Below are positions 1-8,393 of a stretch of 64,000 bases of DNA, in pieces. Location: contig CANJME010000016.1 of the NCBI GenBank assembly GCA_947475875.1, positions 17,878-81,877 on the forward strand, written 5' to 3'. This stretch comes from Caulobacteraceae bacterium (lineage in GTDB: Bacteria; Pseudomonadota; Alphaproteobacteria; Caulobacterales; Caulobacteraceae). Numbering within the stretch: the stretch's first letter is position 1; each line of letters opens with the position of its first letter. Made by a program: the position numbers and the translations under genes. Below the pieces are notes generated by a model, which saw only the letters and a list, made by a program, of their open reading frames with translations, made no database searches and was not told the DNA's origin.

Positions 1-86
1 AGGCAATAAGGGGACAGGAGCACCATTCCCCTTGGCCGTTCAGGCCTTGCGGGTAACGCTTCCCAACACTCGCCGCCTCGCCTGCC

Positions 87-1097
87 TCACCCCATCCAGC
101 TCGTCCCTCCGGACATCCCCGTCCGCCGTTCGCGCCTCACCTCCCGCTTCGGCGTCGCGATCAAAGCCAGGCACACCGCGTCCCCCCGGTCCGGAGACCT
201 GCCGATCCGCGCCTGGGATTCAAGGAAATTCTGCGCCTCGTCGATCACCAGCAGGTCCTTGTCCCGCCCTTGATGCCGCCGCTCATCCCCAAGGTGAGGG
301 CATGATCCGAACTCTATCCGCCGCCCGAATGTGCGCCACACTCGCTCGGCCCCCGAATAGCCGGCCCGCCCGCCGCACAGCTCGGCCATCCGTTCGATAA
401 TGCCGGTCATCTGCGTGGCGTCCCGCCGGAATATCGCGCTCTTGCGATGACGCGTGAGCGCCAGGCCAATGGCCAGGTCCGTCTTCCCACCGCCGGCCGC
501 CCCGCCGAACCCGATCACATCAGCGGGGCTGGTGAAGGCCTCGGTCTGCGGCCCGGGTAATGGCCGCCATGGCGCAACCTTTCCCGCGTCATCGGGGGGC
601 GCCTCGCGCGGATAGCGCCCGGGGTTCCTGTGATACATCCCCAGGTACCGGGCCAGTTTGTCCAGGTTCGAGGTCTTGTCGAGCTGGCGCAGGATCAACG
701 TCTTGCCGCCTTTCGGATCCTTGCGTGTCTCGGCCCGCATCACCTGGGCGAAATCGGGGTCCAGTTCCTCCAGCTCCAGCAACCGGCCATCCTTGCTGAC
801 CAGGCCCTGGGGATTGGCGAACGCCGCCCGCCCCAGCTCCACCGCCACCCGCTCGACCTGAATGCGCGTGGAAAAAGACAGCTCGGCCATCCGCGCCCGG
901 ATCTCCGCGTTGATGCGCGGGGTGTTGCGCAACTCATACCCCTGCGCCCGGGCCCGGCGCGCGCCATAGCCCGCCCGCCGGGCGGCCGCCGCGGCGTTCA
1001 GGTCGATCATGTATTCGTCGACGAACCGCATCTGCCGCGGCGTCAGCGGCCGCGCCGCGCGGGTCATCGGGACTGGGGGTGCAAAATCGGCGGACAT
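87..1097 (-). pseudogene. Truncated phage terminase, small-large subunit fusion remnant
   Basis: The N-terminal part (LTPRQMRFVDEYMIDLN, AARRAGY) matches the helix-turn-helix start of phage terminase small subunits. After about residue 170 the frame continues into a large-subunit ATPase: a Walker A loop (GGAAGGGKTD) and a Walker B stretch (DLLVIDEAQNF). Beyond the Walker B region similarity to TerL is lost and the frame stops, so roughly the last two thirds of the ATPase and the whole nuclease domain are missing. Translation could begin at 1172, but the ATG at 1097 (MSADFAPP) gives a more normal N-terminus. No other phage gene is visible nearby. I infer a prophage remnant; the fused state may be ancestral or result from the same decay. 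Confidence 0.75.
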
Positions 1098-1173
1098 AGC
1101 CGCCGACGTTATTGCAATTTGCAATATCTGTCCCGCCCGATCGCGTATGACGCGCGTATGACGGACCGGCACG

Positions 1174-1270
1174 CTTCGGTGACAGTTTACAGTGTCACCG
1201 AAGTCCCGCCGCCTTCTCTGGGGATAGGGTCAGGTCCACTTCGGTGACACTGTAAACTGTCACCGAAGTC
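1174..1270. repeat. Doublet palindromic repeat (REPIN-like), copy 1
   Basis: Two near-palindromic units face each other: 1174-1205 (CTTCGGTGACA, short centre, TGTCACCGAAG) and its reverse complement at 1238-1270. The whole 97 bp can fold as two small hairpins or one large one. A second copy is at 2857-2944. It fills the space between the terminase remnant and the hydrolase gene. Inverted pairs of REP units of this size are known as REPINs; membership in such a family is inferred from shape only. Confidence 0.85.
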
Positions 1271-1282
1271 TAACGTTCGAGC

Positions 1283-2752
1283 CTACTTGTTATTCTTCGT
1301 CGCCGCATACCGCGTGAAGCTCTCGCTCCATTGGTGCGGCATGGCGACCGGCACGACGCTGACCTCGCTGGTGAACTTGAACGGGTATTTGAACCCGCTG
1401 TCATAGACCAGCTCGATGAAGAAGGCGGTGTAGCCCTTCTCCGGATTGGGCAGGCGCACCACATAGTCGCCCTTGCCGTCGGGCCTGGCCCGCGACATCG
1501 AATAGGCGTTGCCGATCACGTCCTTGCGGAAATCCCGGGCGTTGGGGTTGGTCGCCTGCCACAGGTTCACTTCCTTGGGCGTATCGATCGGATGCACATG
1601 CAGCGTGCCGTCGGCGTCCTTGCTGAACGTATAGCGGGGCCGCTTATGGCCGGTGATCACCGCCTGATAGAAGCTGACCATGGAATCCTGAGCGTCGGTC
1701 TCGCCCAGGTTATGGCGCGCGTTGGGCACATAGCGGATGCGCTTTTCCTCCGGCAGGGCCCAGTAATAGAACTGTGAATTGTCGGGGGTGAAGAACTGGT
1801 CGCCCGAGGCGTTGATTTCATATTTCGGCATCTTCATCCGCGGCCGGTCGCGATAGTTGATCGGGTCCTCGATCGCCAGCACCGCCTGATACTCCGGCGT
1901 GCCGATCTTGTGGGGGAACAGGCCGTGGTTCACATAGTCACCCAGCGAGGACGAGAACTCGCCATAGGCCTCGAACCCGTGCTTGGTCACTTCCTCGCTG
2001 TTCAGCGCGTCGATGACGATGGGAATCACCCCCATCACCCGCTTGTCCACCGCCGCCACCAGCCACGCCGTCCAGCCGCGCTTTGAGCCGCCGGAAACGA
2101 CGAACTTGTTGACATTGGTCTTGGTCCCGCCGGCCTGGCCGCTCTTCATGAACTCCTGCACCGCGTCCAGCGCCCGGGTGCCCGATTTCACCATGGCCAG
2201 CCGCACCAGCCACTCGGGGTCCTTGGTGTCGATGAACTTCACGCGGCTATAGGCGATCAGGTCGTCTTCGCCACGCCCCTTGGTCGGATCGTCGGGGAAT
2301 TTCAGCGGCTGGTTCGGCACCATGTGCACCTCGGCCGCCACCGTGCCGGTGTCGACCGCCACCTTCACCGCCCGGGCCGAGGCCGTGGTCGGAACCGGAT
2401 CGTTGATCGAGCCGCCGTCGATATAGAGAAAGCCCCTGTCGCTGACCACGTGGTCCGGCACCACCACATGCAGCCAGTGTTTCCAGACCGGATGGTCGAC
2501 CTCGCCGGCGCTGCGCCAGGATTGCGAAGTCAGGTCCAGGATGTAGTCGGTATAACCCGGGCCCTTGATGGTCTTGGCCAGCTTCCAGCCATAGACGGAA
2601 TCCTTCTTGGCCACATAGGCGTCCAGCGCCGTCGGCCTGGTCGCCGTGGCCGCCCGCAGCGGCGCTTTCGGCGCATCCGCCGCCAGGATCGGCGTGGTGA
2701 TCAGGGCCAGCCCGATCAGACCGCCCGTAACAGCGTTCAACACTTTGCCCAT
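1283..2752 (-). CDS. PhoPQ-activated pathogenicity-related family hydrolase (PqaA-like)
   Basis: A secreted alpha/beta-hydrolase-like protein of about 489 residues. It has an N-terminal signal peptide (hydrophobic GGLIGLALITTPIL, then AADA). The family hallmarks of PF10142 are present: a nucleophile-elbow-like VSGGSKRGWTAWL, a following VIPIVIDALN, an acidic/metal region ASGDQFFTPDNS and a late NARHNLG that may supply the histidine. The ATG at 2752 is chosen because GGGAGAG lies at a suitable distance upstream; in-frame ATG 2758 and TTG 2767 also exist. The substrate of the family is not firmly known. The gene is monocistronic and flanked on both sides by copies of the same palindromic repeat. 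Confidence 0.85.
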   Translation of the reverse strand: MGKVLNAVTGGLIGLALITTPILAADAPKAPLRAATATRPTALDAYVAKKDSVYGWKLAKTIKGPGYTDYILDLTSQSWRSAGEVDHPVWKHWLHVVVPDHVVSDRGFLYIDGGSINDPVPTTASARAVKVAVDTGTVAAEVHMVPNQPLKFPDDPTKGRGEDDLIAYSRVKFIDTKDPEWLVRLAMVKSGTRALDAVQEFMKSGQAGGTKTNVNKFVVSGGSKRGWTAWLVAAVDKRVMGVIPIVIDALNSEEVTKHGFEAYGEFSSSLGDYVNHGLFPHKIGTPEYQAVLAIEDPINYRDRPRMKMPKYEINASGDQFFTPDNSQFYYWALPEEKRIRYVPNARHNLGETDAQDSMVSFYQAVITGHKRPRYTFSKDADGTLHVHPIDTPKEVNLWQATNPNARDFRKDVIGNAYSMSRARPDGKGDYVVRLPNPEKGYTAFFIELVYDSGFKYPFKFTSEVSVVPVAMPHQWSESFTRYAATKNNK

Positions 2753-2856
2753 GGCCATCTCTCCCAAAAAGGGCGCGGCTGTTCCCCCGCGCTCCGTACC
2801 GCACGGTAACGCAAAGATTTCGCGGTGACTACGGGGAGAAAAGCGAACGATCGTGT

Positions 2857-2944
2857 GCTTCGGTGACGGTTTACAGTGTCCCAGGTGCGAGCCTGATCGA
2901 ACGACCAGCGCCGTAAGGGGACACTGTAAACTGTCACCGAAGTC
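2857..2944. repeat. Doublet palindromic repeat (REPIN-like), copy 2
   Basis: The left unit (CTTCGGTGACGGTTTACAGT, from 2858) and the inverted right unit (ACACTGTAAACTGTCACCGAAG, ending near 2943) match copy 1 at 1174-1270. The central spacer differs completely. The last bases overlap the stop codon region of btuD (2943), so the right arm ends exactly at that gene. Confidence 0.85.
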
Positions 2945-3719
2945 AAACCCGCGTCAGCAAGTCCACCAGCGGTCCATCCTGCGTCTTCGTAATCCGCGCA
3001 TGCACCCCGAACACCTGATGCACCAGCTCCGGCTTCAGCACTTCCCCGATCGGGCCGTGCGCCACAACCCTCCCCTCAGACAACGCGATCAACCGGTCGG
3101 CGTGCCGCGCCGCCAGGGTCAGGTCATGGACCGCCGCGATGATCAGCCGCCCCTCGCCGCCCAGCGCCTTCAGCCGGCCCATGGTATCAAGCGCATGCCG
3201 GGGATCCAGGCCCGTCGTCGGCTCGTCAACGATCAGCACAGCCGGATCGCCCACCAGCGCGCGGGCCAGCATGGCTCTGGACAGCTCGCCGCCGGACAGG
3301 GTGGGGGCTGGCTGGTCCCGGTGACCGGTCAGATCACAGTCCGCCATCACCTTGCCCACGCGCGCTGTCATCTCCGCCGAAAACCCGCCAAAGGCCGGCA
3401 ACACGGGGGTGAGGCCCAGCGCCACCAGACGCTCGACCGATATCGGCCAGTCGCAGTGCGGGTTCTGCGGCACAAAGGCCCGCGCCTTCGCCAGTTCGCG
3501 ATCCTTCCATACCGCCAGCGGCTTGCCGTCGAGACTCACCTCACCGGCGTCCGGCTTCAAAAGCCCGGCCAAACAGTGCAGCAATGTCGACTTGCCCGCC
3601 CCGTTGGCGCCGATCAGCGCGGTCAGGCCGCGGCCGTCGAGGGTGATGGAAACGTCGTCCAGGATGGTCCGTTGTCCCCGGCGGACGGTGAGATTTCGGG
3701 CGGAAAGGACCGTCGTCAT
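2943..3719 (-). CDS. btuD: ABC transporter ATP-binding protein, vitamin B12/siderophore type (BtuD)
   Basis: A 258-residue cytoplasmic ABC ATPase of the FecE/BtuD class. Visible motifs are Walker A (GANGAGKST, near residues 36-44), Q-loop region (FVPQNPHCDWP), signature (LSGGELSRAMLARAL), Walker B (VLIVDEPTTGLD) and the H-loop (AAVHDLTLA). It is the last gene of the btuB-btuF-btuC-btuD run and would energise BtuC. A 262 bp gap containing a palindromic element separates it from btuC, so its co-expression with the rest is less certain. Assignment to B12 rather than haem or ferrisiderophore rests on the cobalamin riboswitch upstream of the operon. Confidence 0.88.
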   Translation of the reverse strand: MTTVLSARNLTVRRGQRTILDDVSITLDGRGLTALIGANGAGKSTLLHCLAGLLKPDAGEVSLDGKPLAVWKDRELAKARAFVPQNPHCDWPISVERLVALGLTPVLPAFGGFSAEMTARVGKVMADCDLTGHRDQPAPTLSGGELSRAMLARALVGDPAVLIVDEPTTGLDPRHALDTMGRLKALGGEGRLIIAAVHDLTLAARHADRLIALSEGRVVAHGPIGEVLKPELVHQVFGVHARITKTQDGPLVDLLTRV

Positions 3720-3725
3720 CTAGGA

Positions 3726-3950
3726 TTCCTTTCCCCCTCGCGGGGAAAGGTGGCCGCGGAGCGGCCGGATAGGGGGGCGCGCCGGCCTCGACGCTTTGGA
3801 TCCACAGATGGTGGAATAGGCCTGAAGGGAGAACACCCGGGCGATATATTGCCGTTTCCACGTGAACGCCTCGAACAGGCCGGTGCGCCCCCCAATCCGA
3901 CCCCTCGGGCAGGCCCGAGGGGCCACCTTTCCCCGCGAGGGGGAAAGGAA
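3726..3950. repeat. Long inverted-repeat element between btuC and btuD (CCCTCGCGGGG family)
   Basis: Outer arms at 3726-3755 (CCTTTCCCCCTCGCGGGG, then AAAGGTGGCC) and 3921-3950 are reverse complements, and each arm is itself palindromic. Inner arms near 3774-3789 and 3877-3893 (GGGGGGCGCGCCGGCC versus GGCCGGTGCGCCCCCC) extend the pairing. The element is about 225 bp. It is structurally like the elements inside imuB and dnaE2, which have arms based on CTCTCCCCGC-GCGGGGAGAG. It contains no credible gene. Confidence 0.85.
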
Positions 3951-3981
3951 CGCTGGGGTGCGGGCAAGGAAAAGAAACTCC

Positions 3982-4971
3982 TCACGGCGAGGTCCTCTTC
4001 ATGCGGATGACCAACCAGAAAAAGAACGGCAAGCCGATCAGACTGGTCAGCACACCCAGGCGGATTTCCGAGCTGGTGTAGATCGCCCGGGTCGCCACGT
4101 CGGCGGTGAGCAGCAGGGTGGATCCCACTAGCGCCGAAGGGATCAGCGTGCGGCTCGGCTGATGACCGACAAAGGGCCGCACCAGATGCGGGGCCACCAG
4201 ACCGATGAAACCGATCGCCCCGGCAACGGATGTCGCCGCGCCGACCGCCAGGCCGACACCCAGCAGAACCAGCAGGCGGGAGCGATCCAGATTGACGCCC
4301 AGACTGCGCGCCTGGTCCTCGCCCAGCGACAAGGCATCCAGCGCCCGGCCGGCGCCGAGCAACAGGGCGCAGCCCACGGCGATAAAGGGACCGGCCAGGA
4401 TCACGTGGTCCCAGGTGCGATCCGACAGCGAGCCCAACAGCCACACCGTGATCTCGAACGCCGCATAGGGACTGGGCGCGAAGTTCAGCGCCAGCGCCAC
4501 GCCCGATCCGGTCAGGGCCGAAACCGCGACGCCGGCCAGGATCAAGGTAAGGGTGCCGCCGCCTCTGCCCACCGCAAAGGTAATGGCCCCAGCCGCCAGC
4601 GCCCCGATCAGGCCCATCACCGGCGGGGCGAAGGCGAACACGCCGGCCAGGCCGAAATAGATGGCGATCACCGCGCCCAGCGAAGCGCCGCCGGCCACCC
4701 CGAGCAATGAGGGCTCGGCCAGCGGGTTGCGCGTCAGGCCCTGCAAGGCCGCGCCCGACAGGCCCAGCGCCCCGCCGATCAGTATGGCCAGCACGGCTCG
4801 CGGCAAGCGCAGTCCAAACAGGATCAGGTCCGACAGCTGGTCGCCCGGCGTGACCACCCCCTGCCACAACGTCACGGGCGAAAGCCACACCCGCCCGGCC
4901 ATCAGCGAGGCCAGGAACGCGATCGCGAGGACGGTCAGGAGGGCGATGGTGAGGACAAGGCTAAGTTTCAC
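3982..4971 (-). CDS. btuC: FecCD-family permease for vitamin B12 (BtuC)
   Basis: An inner-membrane permease of 329 residues, normal for the BtuC/FecCD family. Sequence starts with a membrane segment (LSLVLTIALLTVLAIAFLASLMAG) and shows the family signatures LRLPRAVLAILIGGALGLSG, LQGLTRNPLAEPSLLGVAGGA and GFIGLVAPHLVRPFVG, the last being the cytoplasmic loop that contacts the ATPase. The start is GTG at 4971: the GTGA overlap with the btuF stop shows translational coupling. A much longer reading frame exists upstream but it merely runs antisense-like through btuF in another frame. The product should pair with BtuD and receive cobalamin from BtuF. Confidence 0.9.
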   Translation of the reverse strand: MKLSLVLTIALLTVLAIAFLASLMAGRVWLSPVTLWQGVVTPGDQLSDLILFGLRLPRAVLAILIGGALGLSGAALQGLTRNPLAEPSLLGVAGGASLGAVIAIYFGLAGVFAFAPPVMGLIGALAAGAITFAVGRGGGTLTLILAGVAVSALTGSGVALALNFAPSPYAAFEITVWLLGSLSDRTWDHVILAGPFIAVGCALLLGAGRALDALSLGEDQARSLGVNLDRSRLLVLLGVGLAVGAATSVAGAIGFIGLVAPHLVRPFVGHQPSRTLIPSALVGSTLLLTADVATRAIYTSSEIRLGVLTSLIGLPFFFWLVIRMKRTSP

Positions 4972-5954
4972 CTGCGCCCCCTGCCTTCCACCGCGACCAG
5001 CGCCCGGCGCAAATCCAGCGCCGCCTTCGCCGACTGCGGCACGCCGCAATTGTACAGTGTCTCCGGATAGGTGATCCGCCGCCCCGCATAAATCCGCATC
5101 AACAGCCCGTTCTGCGCATCCGTCAGCGAAGGCTTCGACGCCGATGTCGCCCCGTACATCAAAACGTCCGGCCGCGCGGCCAGCAGCTCCTCGGCCCCGA
5201 AACTGTTGTAGGTCTCGGTATCCAGCTTGGAGGCGATATTCACCGCCCCCGCCGCCTCGATGATGGCGTTGGCCAGGGTTTTCCGCCCCGGAACCGAATC
5301 CCCGCTCCAGGCGGCCACCACAAACGGCCGCGGCGGCCGGCTGGCGGCCAGGCTGGCCAGCGTCGCGTCCATCTCGGCGATCAGCGCGTCGGCCCTCTGC
5401 GGCTCGCCCACCGCCGCGCCCACCTGCCGGGTGATCTGGCGAATGTCCTCGAACGAGGTCGCGCTCCTTATCTCGATCAGCGGCGCCCCCGCCGCCCGCG
5501 CCACGCGCTTGGTGACCGCGGTGGAAAAATCCCCCGCGATGATCAGATCCGGCTTCTCGGCCACAATCTCCTCCGCCGACCCATGATTGATGGGAACGCC
5601 CGCATCCAGCCCAGGCTCGATCCACTGAATGGCGTCATGGGCCCGATAGGTCACCGAAGCGATCCGCGCCTTCGGAACCATCTGCAGCAACAAAATGTCC
5701 GCGCACTCATTCATGGTCATGATCCGCACCGGCTTGAGCGTGGGGGCAGGGGCGGGGGCGGCGGCCGGAGCGGCGGGACCGGCCACCAGACCCAAAATAG
5801 CTACCGTCATCCCGGCGAACGTCAGGACCCATTCTTCCTTAGTACGTCGGGTATGGATGATCGCCGCGCGCGCGGCGATCACGCAGGACGCCAGCGCTCG
5901 TTCCACGATGGGTCCCGGCTTTCGCCGGGATGACGGCTGGGGTTGGCGGGTCAA
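4968..5954 (-). CDS. btuF: Periplasmic cobalamin-binding protein (BtuF-like)
   Basis: An ABC solute-binding protein of the helical-backbone class (PF01497). Recognisable parts are VRIMTMNECADILLL, a lobe-1 segment VPINHGSAEEIVAEKPDLIIAG, and the later ARPDVLMYG and AALDLRRAL. The TTG at 5954 is preceded at good distance by GGGGTGAG just after the btuB stop, so I keep it. However, residues 5-50 are encoded by a palindromic repeat (5804-5936), which separates the start from the hydrophobic leader AILGLVAGPAAPAAA. The ATG at 5810, inside the repeat arm, would give a compact signal peptide but has no clear ribosome site. Export efficiency of this variant is therefore uncertain. Confidence 0.85.
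   Translation of the reverse strand: MTRQPQPSSRRKPGPIVERALASCVIAARAAIIHTRRTKEEWVLTFAGMTVAILGLVAGPAAPAAAPAPAPTLKPVRIMTMNECADILLLQMVPKARIASVTYRAHDAIQWIEPGLDAGVPINHGSAEEIVAEKPDLIIAGDFSTAVTKRVARAAGAPLIEIRSATSFEDIRQITRQVGAAVGEPQRADALIAEMDATLASLAASRPPRPFVVAAWSGDSVPGRKTLANAIIEAAGAVNIASKLDTETYNSFGAEELLAARPDVLMYGATSASKPSLTDAQNGLLMRIYAGRRITYPETLYNCGVPQSAKAALDLRRALVAVEGRGRR
5804..5936. repeat. Palindromic repeat (CCGTCATCCCGGCGAA family) overlapping btuF 5' end
   Basis: Perfect 16-base arms, CCGTCATCCCGGCGAA at 5804-5819 and its complement at 5921-5936, enclose a GC-rich centre with its own palindrome (ATCGCCGCG...CGCGGCGAT). The type is a widespread bacterial intergenic repeat whose translations contain RRKPGP or FRRDDG. 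Here it lies inside the btuF reading frame without stop codons. Confidence 0.85.
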
Positions 5955-5969
5955 GCTGATCTCACCCCC

Positions 5970-7934
5970 CTAAAATCCCTTCCTCAGCCTGATCACCGCG
6001 CTCCGCCCAGGGCTCACCGCCGTGTACTGTTCCTGATAGTCCTCATCGAAAAGGTTATCCACGCGGACAAACACCTGGGCCCCCGACCCGATCTCGCGGC
6101 TGACCGACAGGTTCACCAGGGTGTAGGCCGGCATCAGCCGCCGGGGCGAGGGGAAGGCGAAGGGGTCGGTGAAGTCGAAGTCGCGGAACTCGCCGGTGTA
6201 GCGGACGGTGAGCGTCGCGGCGGTCTTCTCGTCATGCCAGGTCAGGTTCACGCTGCCGGCGTATTCCGGTCGGCGCACTTCCGGCAAACCGCCGCCCTCC
6301 TCGGCCGTCAGGTGGGTCCAGGCGGCGAAGGCGTCGAGCTTGTCGTTCACCCGGACATTGAGCGCCGCTTCCACCCCGTTCTGCACCGACACCGTGGTGC
6401 GGTTCTCGGGCGTCGACAAAAACCCCGGCAGGAAGCGCGTGAAGATCTCGTCCTTCAGCCGGCTGTTGAACGAGGTGACCGCCACGCTGTAACGGCGGCT
6501 GTCGGGCGCAAAGTCGAACCCTGCCTCCCAGCCGCGCGAGGTCTCGGGCATCAGGTTCGGGTTGCCGACGAAGCTCATGGGATCAAAGCCGAACAGCTCG
6601 AAATTGGTGGGCGCCGCCAGACCCGTGCCGGCCGCCGCGCGCAGGCGAAGGCCGTTCATCAGGCCGTAACTCGCCTGGGCGCGCCAGGTGTCGGCATTGG
6701 CGAAACGCGCGTTCTGGTCGTGGCGCACAGACGCGCCAAGGCCCAGGTGACCTGCGAACACGCCTTCATATTCGGCGACGTAGCCGATGTTGTTCAGCAC
6801 CCGCCGGGTGTTGGTCGGCGTCGGCGCCCCGACCGGGATATTCAGATAGGTCTCGCGCTTGTCGTCGACCGCCAGGGTCAGCGCCTGGGCCGCGTCCTCC
6901 CCGCCGAACTTCCAGGTCGCTTGGGCCGTGGCCTTGGTGCGGGTTCCCTCGCTGCCGGAGGTCAAGGCGCCCGCGGTGTGCGCTCGCCGATCGGTCTCAT
7001 TGCCCTGCAGGGTCAGGGCGGTCTTCAGCCGGCCGTCCATGAGGTCGGCCTCGCCGCGCACCAGGCCCATCAGGGCGCGGCTCTCGATGTCGCCCGACCC
7101 GTCGATGAACCGGCCGTAGGTGGCCGGATTGACCGGGATCCCGGTGTTGAAATCGGCGTCGAAATCTTCCGAAAGGTCATCGGCCTGCATGTTGTTGTAG
7201 CGCGCCACGGCCCGGACCCGGGCGGTGTCCGAAAGGGTCAGTGTGGCTTTGCCGACCAGGTTGAAGTCCTGGTAGTTCACATCGCGCGTGCCGCCGACTG
7301 CGCCGGGCTCGCCGTCGGTCGAGAACCAGGCCCCCGACAGGGCATAGTCCAGTTTGCCGGCGACGCCCGCCTGGCGGACCGAGGCGGCGAGGGTGTTGTT
7401 CGTCCCGCCCTCGATGCGGCCGCGCAGGACTGGCGCCTCGGCGCCCGTCGCCGTGATGTACGAGATCACGCCCCCGATCGCCTGCGACCCATAGAGCGAG
7501 CTTTGCTGGCCGCGCAGCACCTCGATGCGCGCCACATCGTCGGCGATCAGGGTGGAGAAATCGAACTGCCCCTGGAAGGGGTCGCCCGCGTCCAGCCCGT
7601 CGATCAAAACGAGGGTGTGATTGCCCTCGCCGCCGCGGATGCGCACCTCGCTGAACTGGCCGATCGGGCCACCGCGATTGACGGCCACGCCCGGCACATC
7701 ACGCAGGATGTCGGAGACCACGCGCGTGCCGCGGTCTTCCATCTGGGCCGGACTGATCAGGGTGACCGACGCGCCCAGGGCGTCGGCGCGCACCGCATCG
7801 CCGCGGCTGGCCGAGGCCACCAGATCGTCGAGCTGGGTGATGTCATCATCGTCCGCCGTTTCGCCCGCGAACGCCAGAACCGGCGCCGCCAGCAAGGCCG
7901 CGATGGCCGTCGATTGAATCAGAAACCTTCTCAA
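5970..7934 (-). CDS. btuB: TonB-dependent outer-membrane cobalamin receptor (BtuB)
   Basis: An outer-membrane receptor of about 654 residues, the expected BtuB size. A signal peptide (RRFLIQSTAIAALLAAPVLAFA) is followed by a TonB-box-like region (LDDLVASAS), a plug domain (TLISPAQMEDRGTRVVSDILRDVPGV, VLIDGLDAGDP, VLRGQQSSLYGSQAIGGVI) and a beta-barrel ending in VRVDNLFDEDYQEQYTAVSPGRSAVIRLRKGF, with terminal Phe. I choose TTG at 7934 because AAAGG lies eight bases before it and the signal peptide then starts correctly; TTG 7970 is an upstream alternative. It is the first gene after the cobalamin riboswitch, which supports B12 as substrate. Confidence 0.92.
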   Translation of the reverse strand: MRRFLIQSTAIAALLAAPVLAFAGETADDDDITQLDDLVASASRGDAVRADALGASVTLISPAQMEDRGTRVVSDILRDVPGVAVNRGGPIGQFSEVRIRGGEGNHTLVLIDGLDAGDPFQGQFDFSTLIADDVARIEVLRGQQSSLYGSQAIGGVISYITATGAEAPVLRGRIEGGTNNTLAASVRQAGVAGKLDYALSGAWFSTDGEPGAVGGTRDVNYQDFNLVGKATLTLSDTARVRAVARYNNMQADDLSEDFDADFNTGIPVNPATYGRFIDGSGDIESRALMGLVRGEADLMDGRLKTALTLQGNETDRRAHTAGALTSGSEGTRTKATAQATWKFGGEDAAQALTLAVDDKRETYLNIPVGAPTPTNTRRVLNNIGYVAEYEGVFAGHLGLGASVRHDQNARFANADTWRAQASYGLMNGLRLRAAAGTGLAAPTNFELFGFDPMSFVGNPNLMPETSRGWEAGFDFAPDSRRYSVAVTSFNSRLKDEIFTRFLPGFLSTPENRTTVSVQNGVEAALNVRVNDKLDAFAAWTHLTAEEGGGLPEVRRPEYAGSVNLTWHDEKTAATLTVRYTGEFRDFDFTDPFAFPSPRRLMPAYTLVNLSVSREIGSGAQVFVRVDNLFDEDYQEQYTAVSPGRSAVIRLRKGF

Positions 7935-8084
7935 AGCAGTCGCCTTTCGTGTCGGGAGGAAAGGCCGCAAGGCCGCCCCCGACAGGCGTGCGCGCGACGA
8001 AATCCGCGCCGGCGCGCTAAGGCGCGCAGACGCACATTATCTCGTCGCTCGACGGAGTTCCGCACCTGGACTTCCCTGGTCCTG

Positions 8085-8300
8085 GCATGAGCGACCGCGC
8101 CAACCGGTCTCCTGGCTCACGGGTCATCACGGAACGATCACCTTCCCGGGCGAACCCAGTGGCTGCGGTGGAGAATAACCTCCGCCACGCGATCGTCCGC
8201 TCACCGCTTACAGTTGCAGGGACAGCCTCAGATTCGACGCTGGATTGGGCGTCTCACTGATGTTCCCGCTAGGCCCTCATCGGGCATCGGCGCGTTCGAT
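8085..8300 (-). promoter_or_regulatory. Cobalamin riboswitch upstream of btuB
   Basis: Read on the minus strand, the leader contains the conserved cobalamin-riboswitch blocks in order: GGGAACATCAGTGAGA-type motif, GGCTGTCCCTGCAACTGTAA, GCCACTGGG (8155-8163) and the B12 box AGCCAGGAGACCGG (8104-8117), followed by the expression platform toward btuB. In this class adenosylcobalamin binding represses the downstream gene. Boundaries are approximate. The promoter should lie near 8300-8380; the remainder of the 7935-8393 gap holds nothing else that I recognise. Confidence 0.93.
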
Positions 8301-8393
8301 GTTCAAGTCCCGGCCGCAAGGCCGACGGGTCACAATTGTCACGCATCCCGAAACGCGCAACAGTTATTTTGCAGTTCGGCATGAGAGCCACCG

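Noticed and set aside
3726..3755. Single arm of the btuC-btuD element as an intrinsic terminator
   Set aside because: No T tract follows, and an inverted copy lies 165 bases away, so a repeat element explains it better.
5943..8090. Long open frame on the plus strand opposite btuB and btuF
   Set aside because: It is antisense to a well-supported receptor, rich in Arg/His/Gln, with no recognisable domain; long shadow frames are expected at this GC content.
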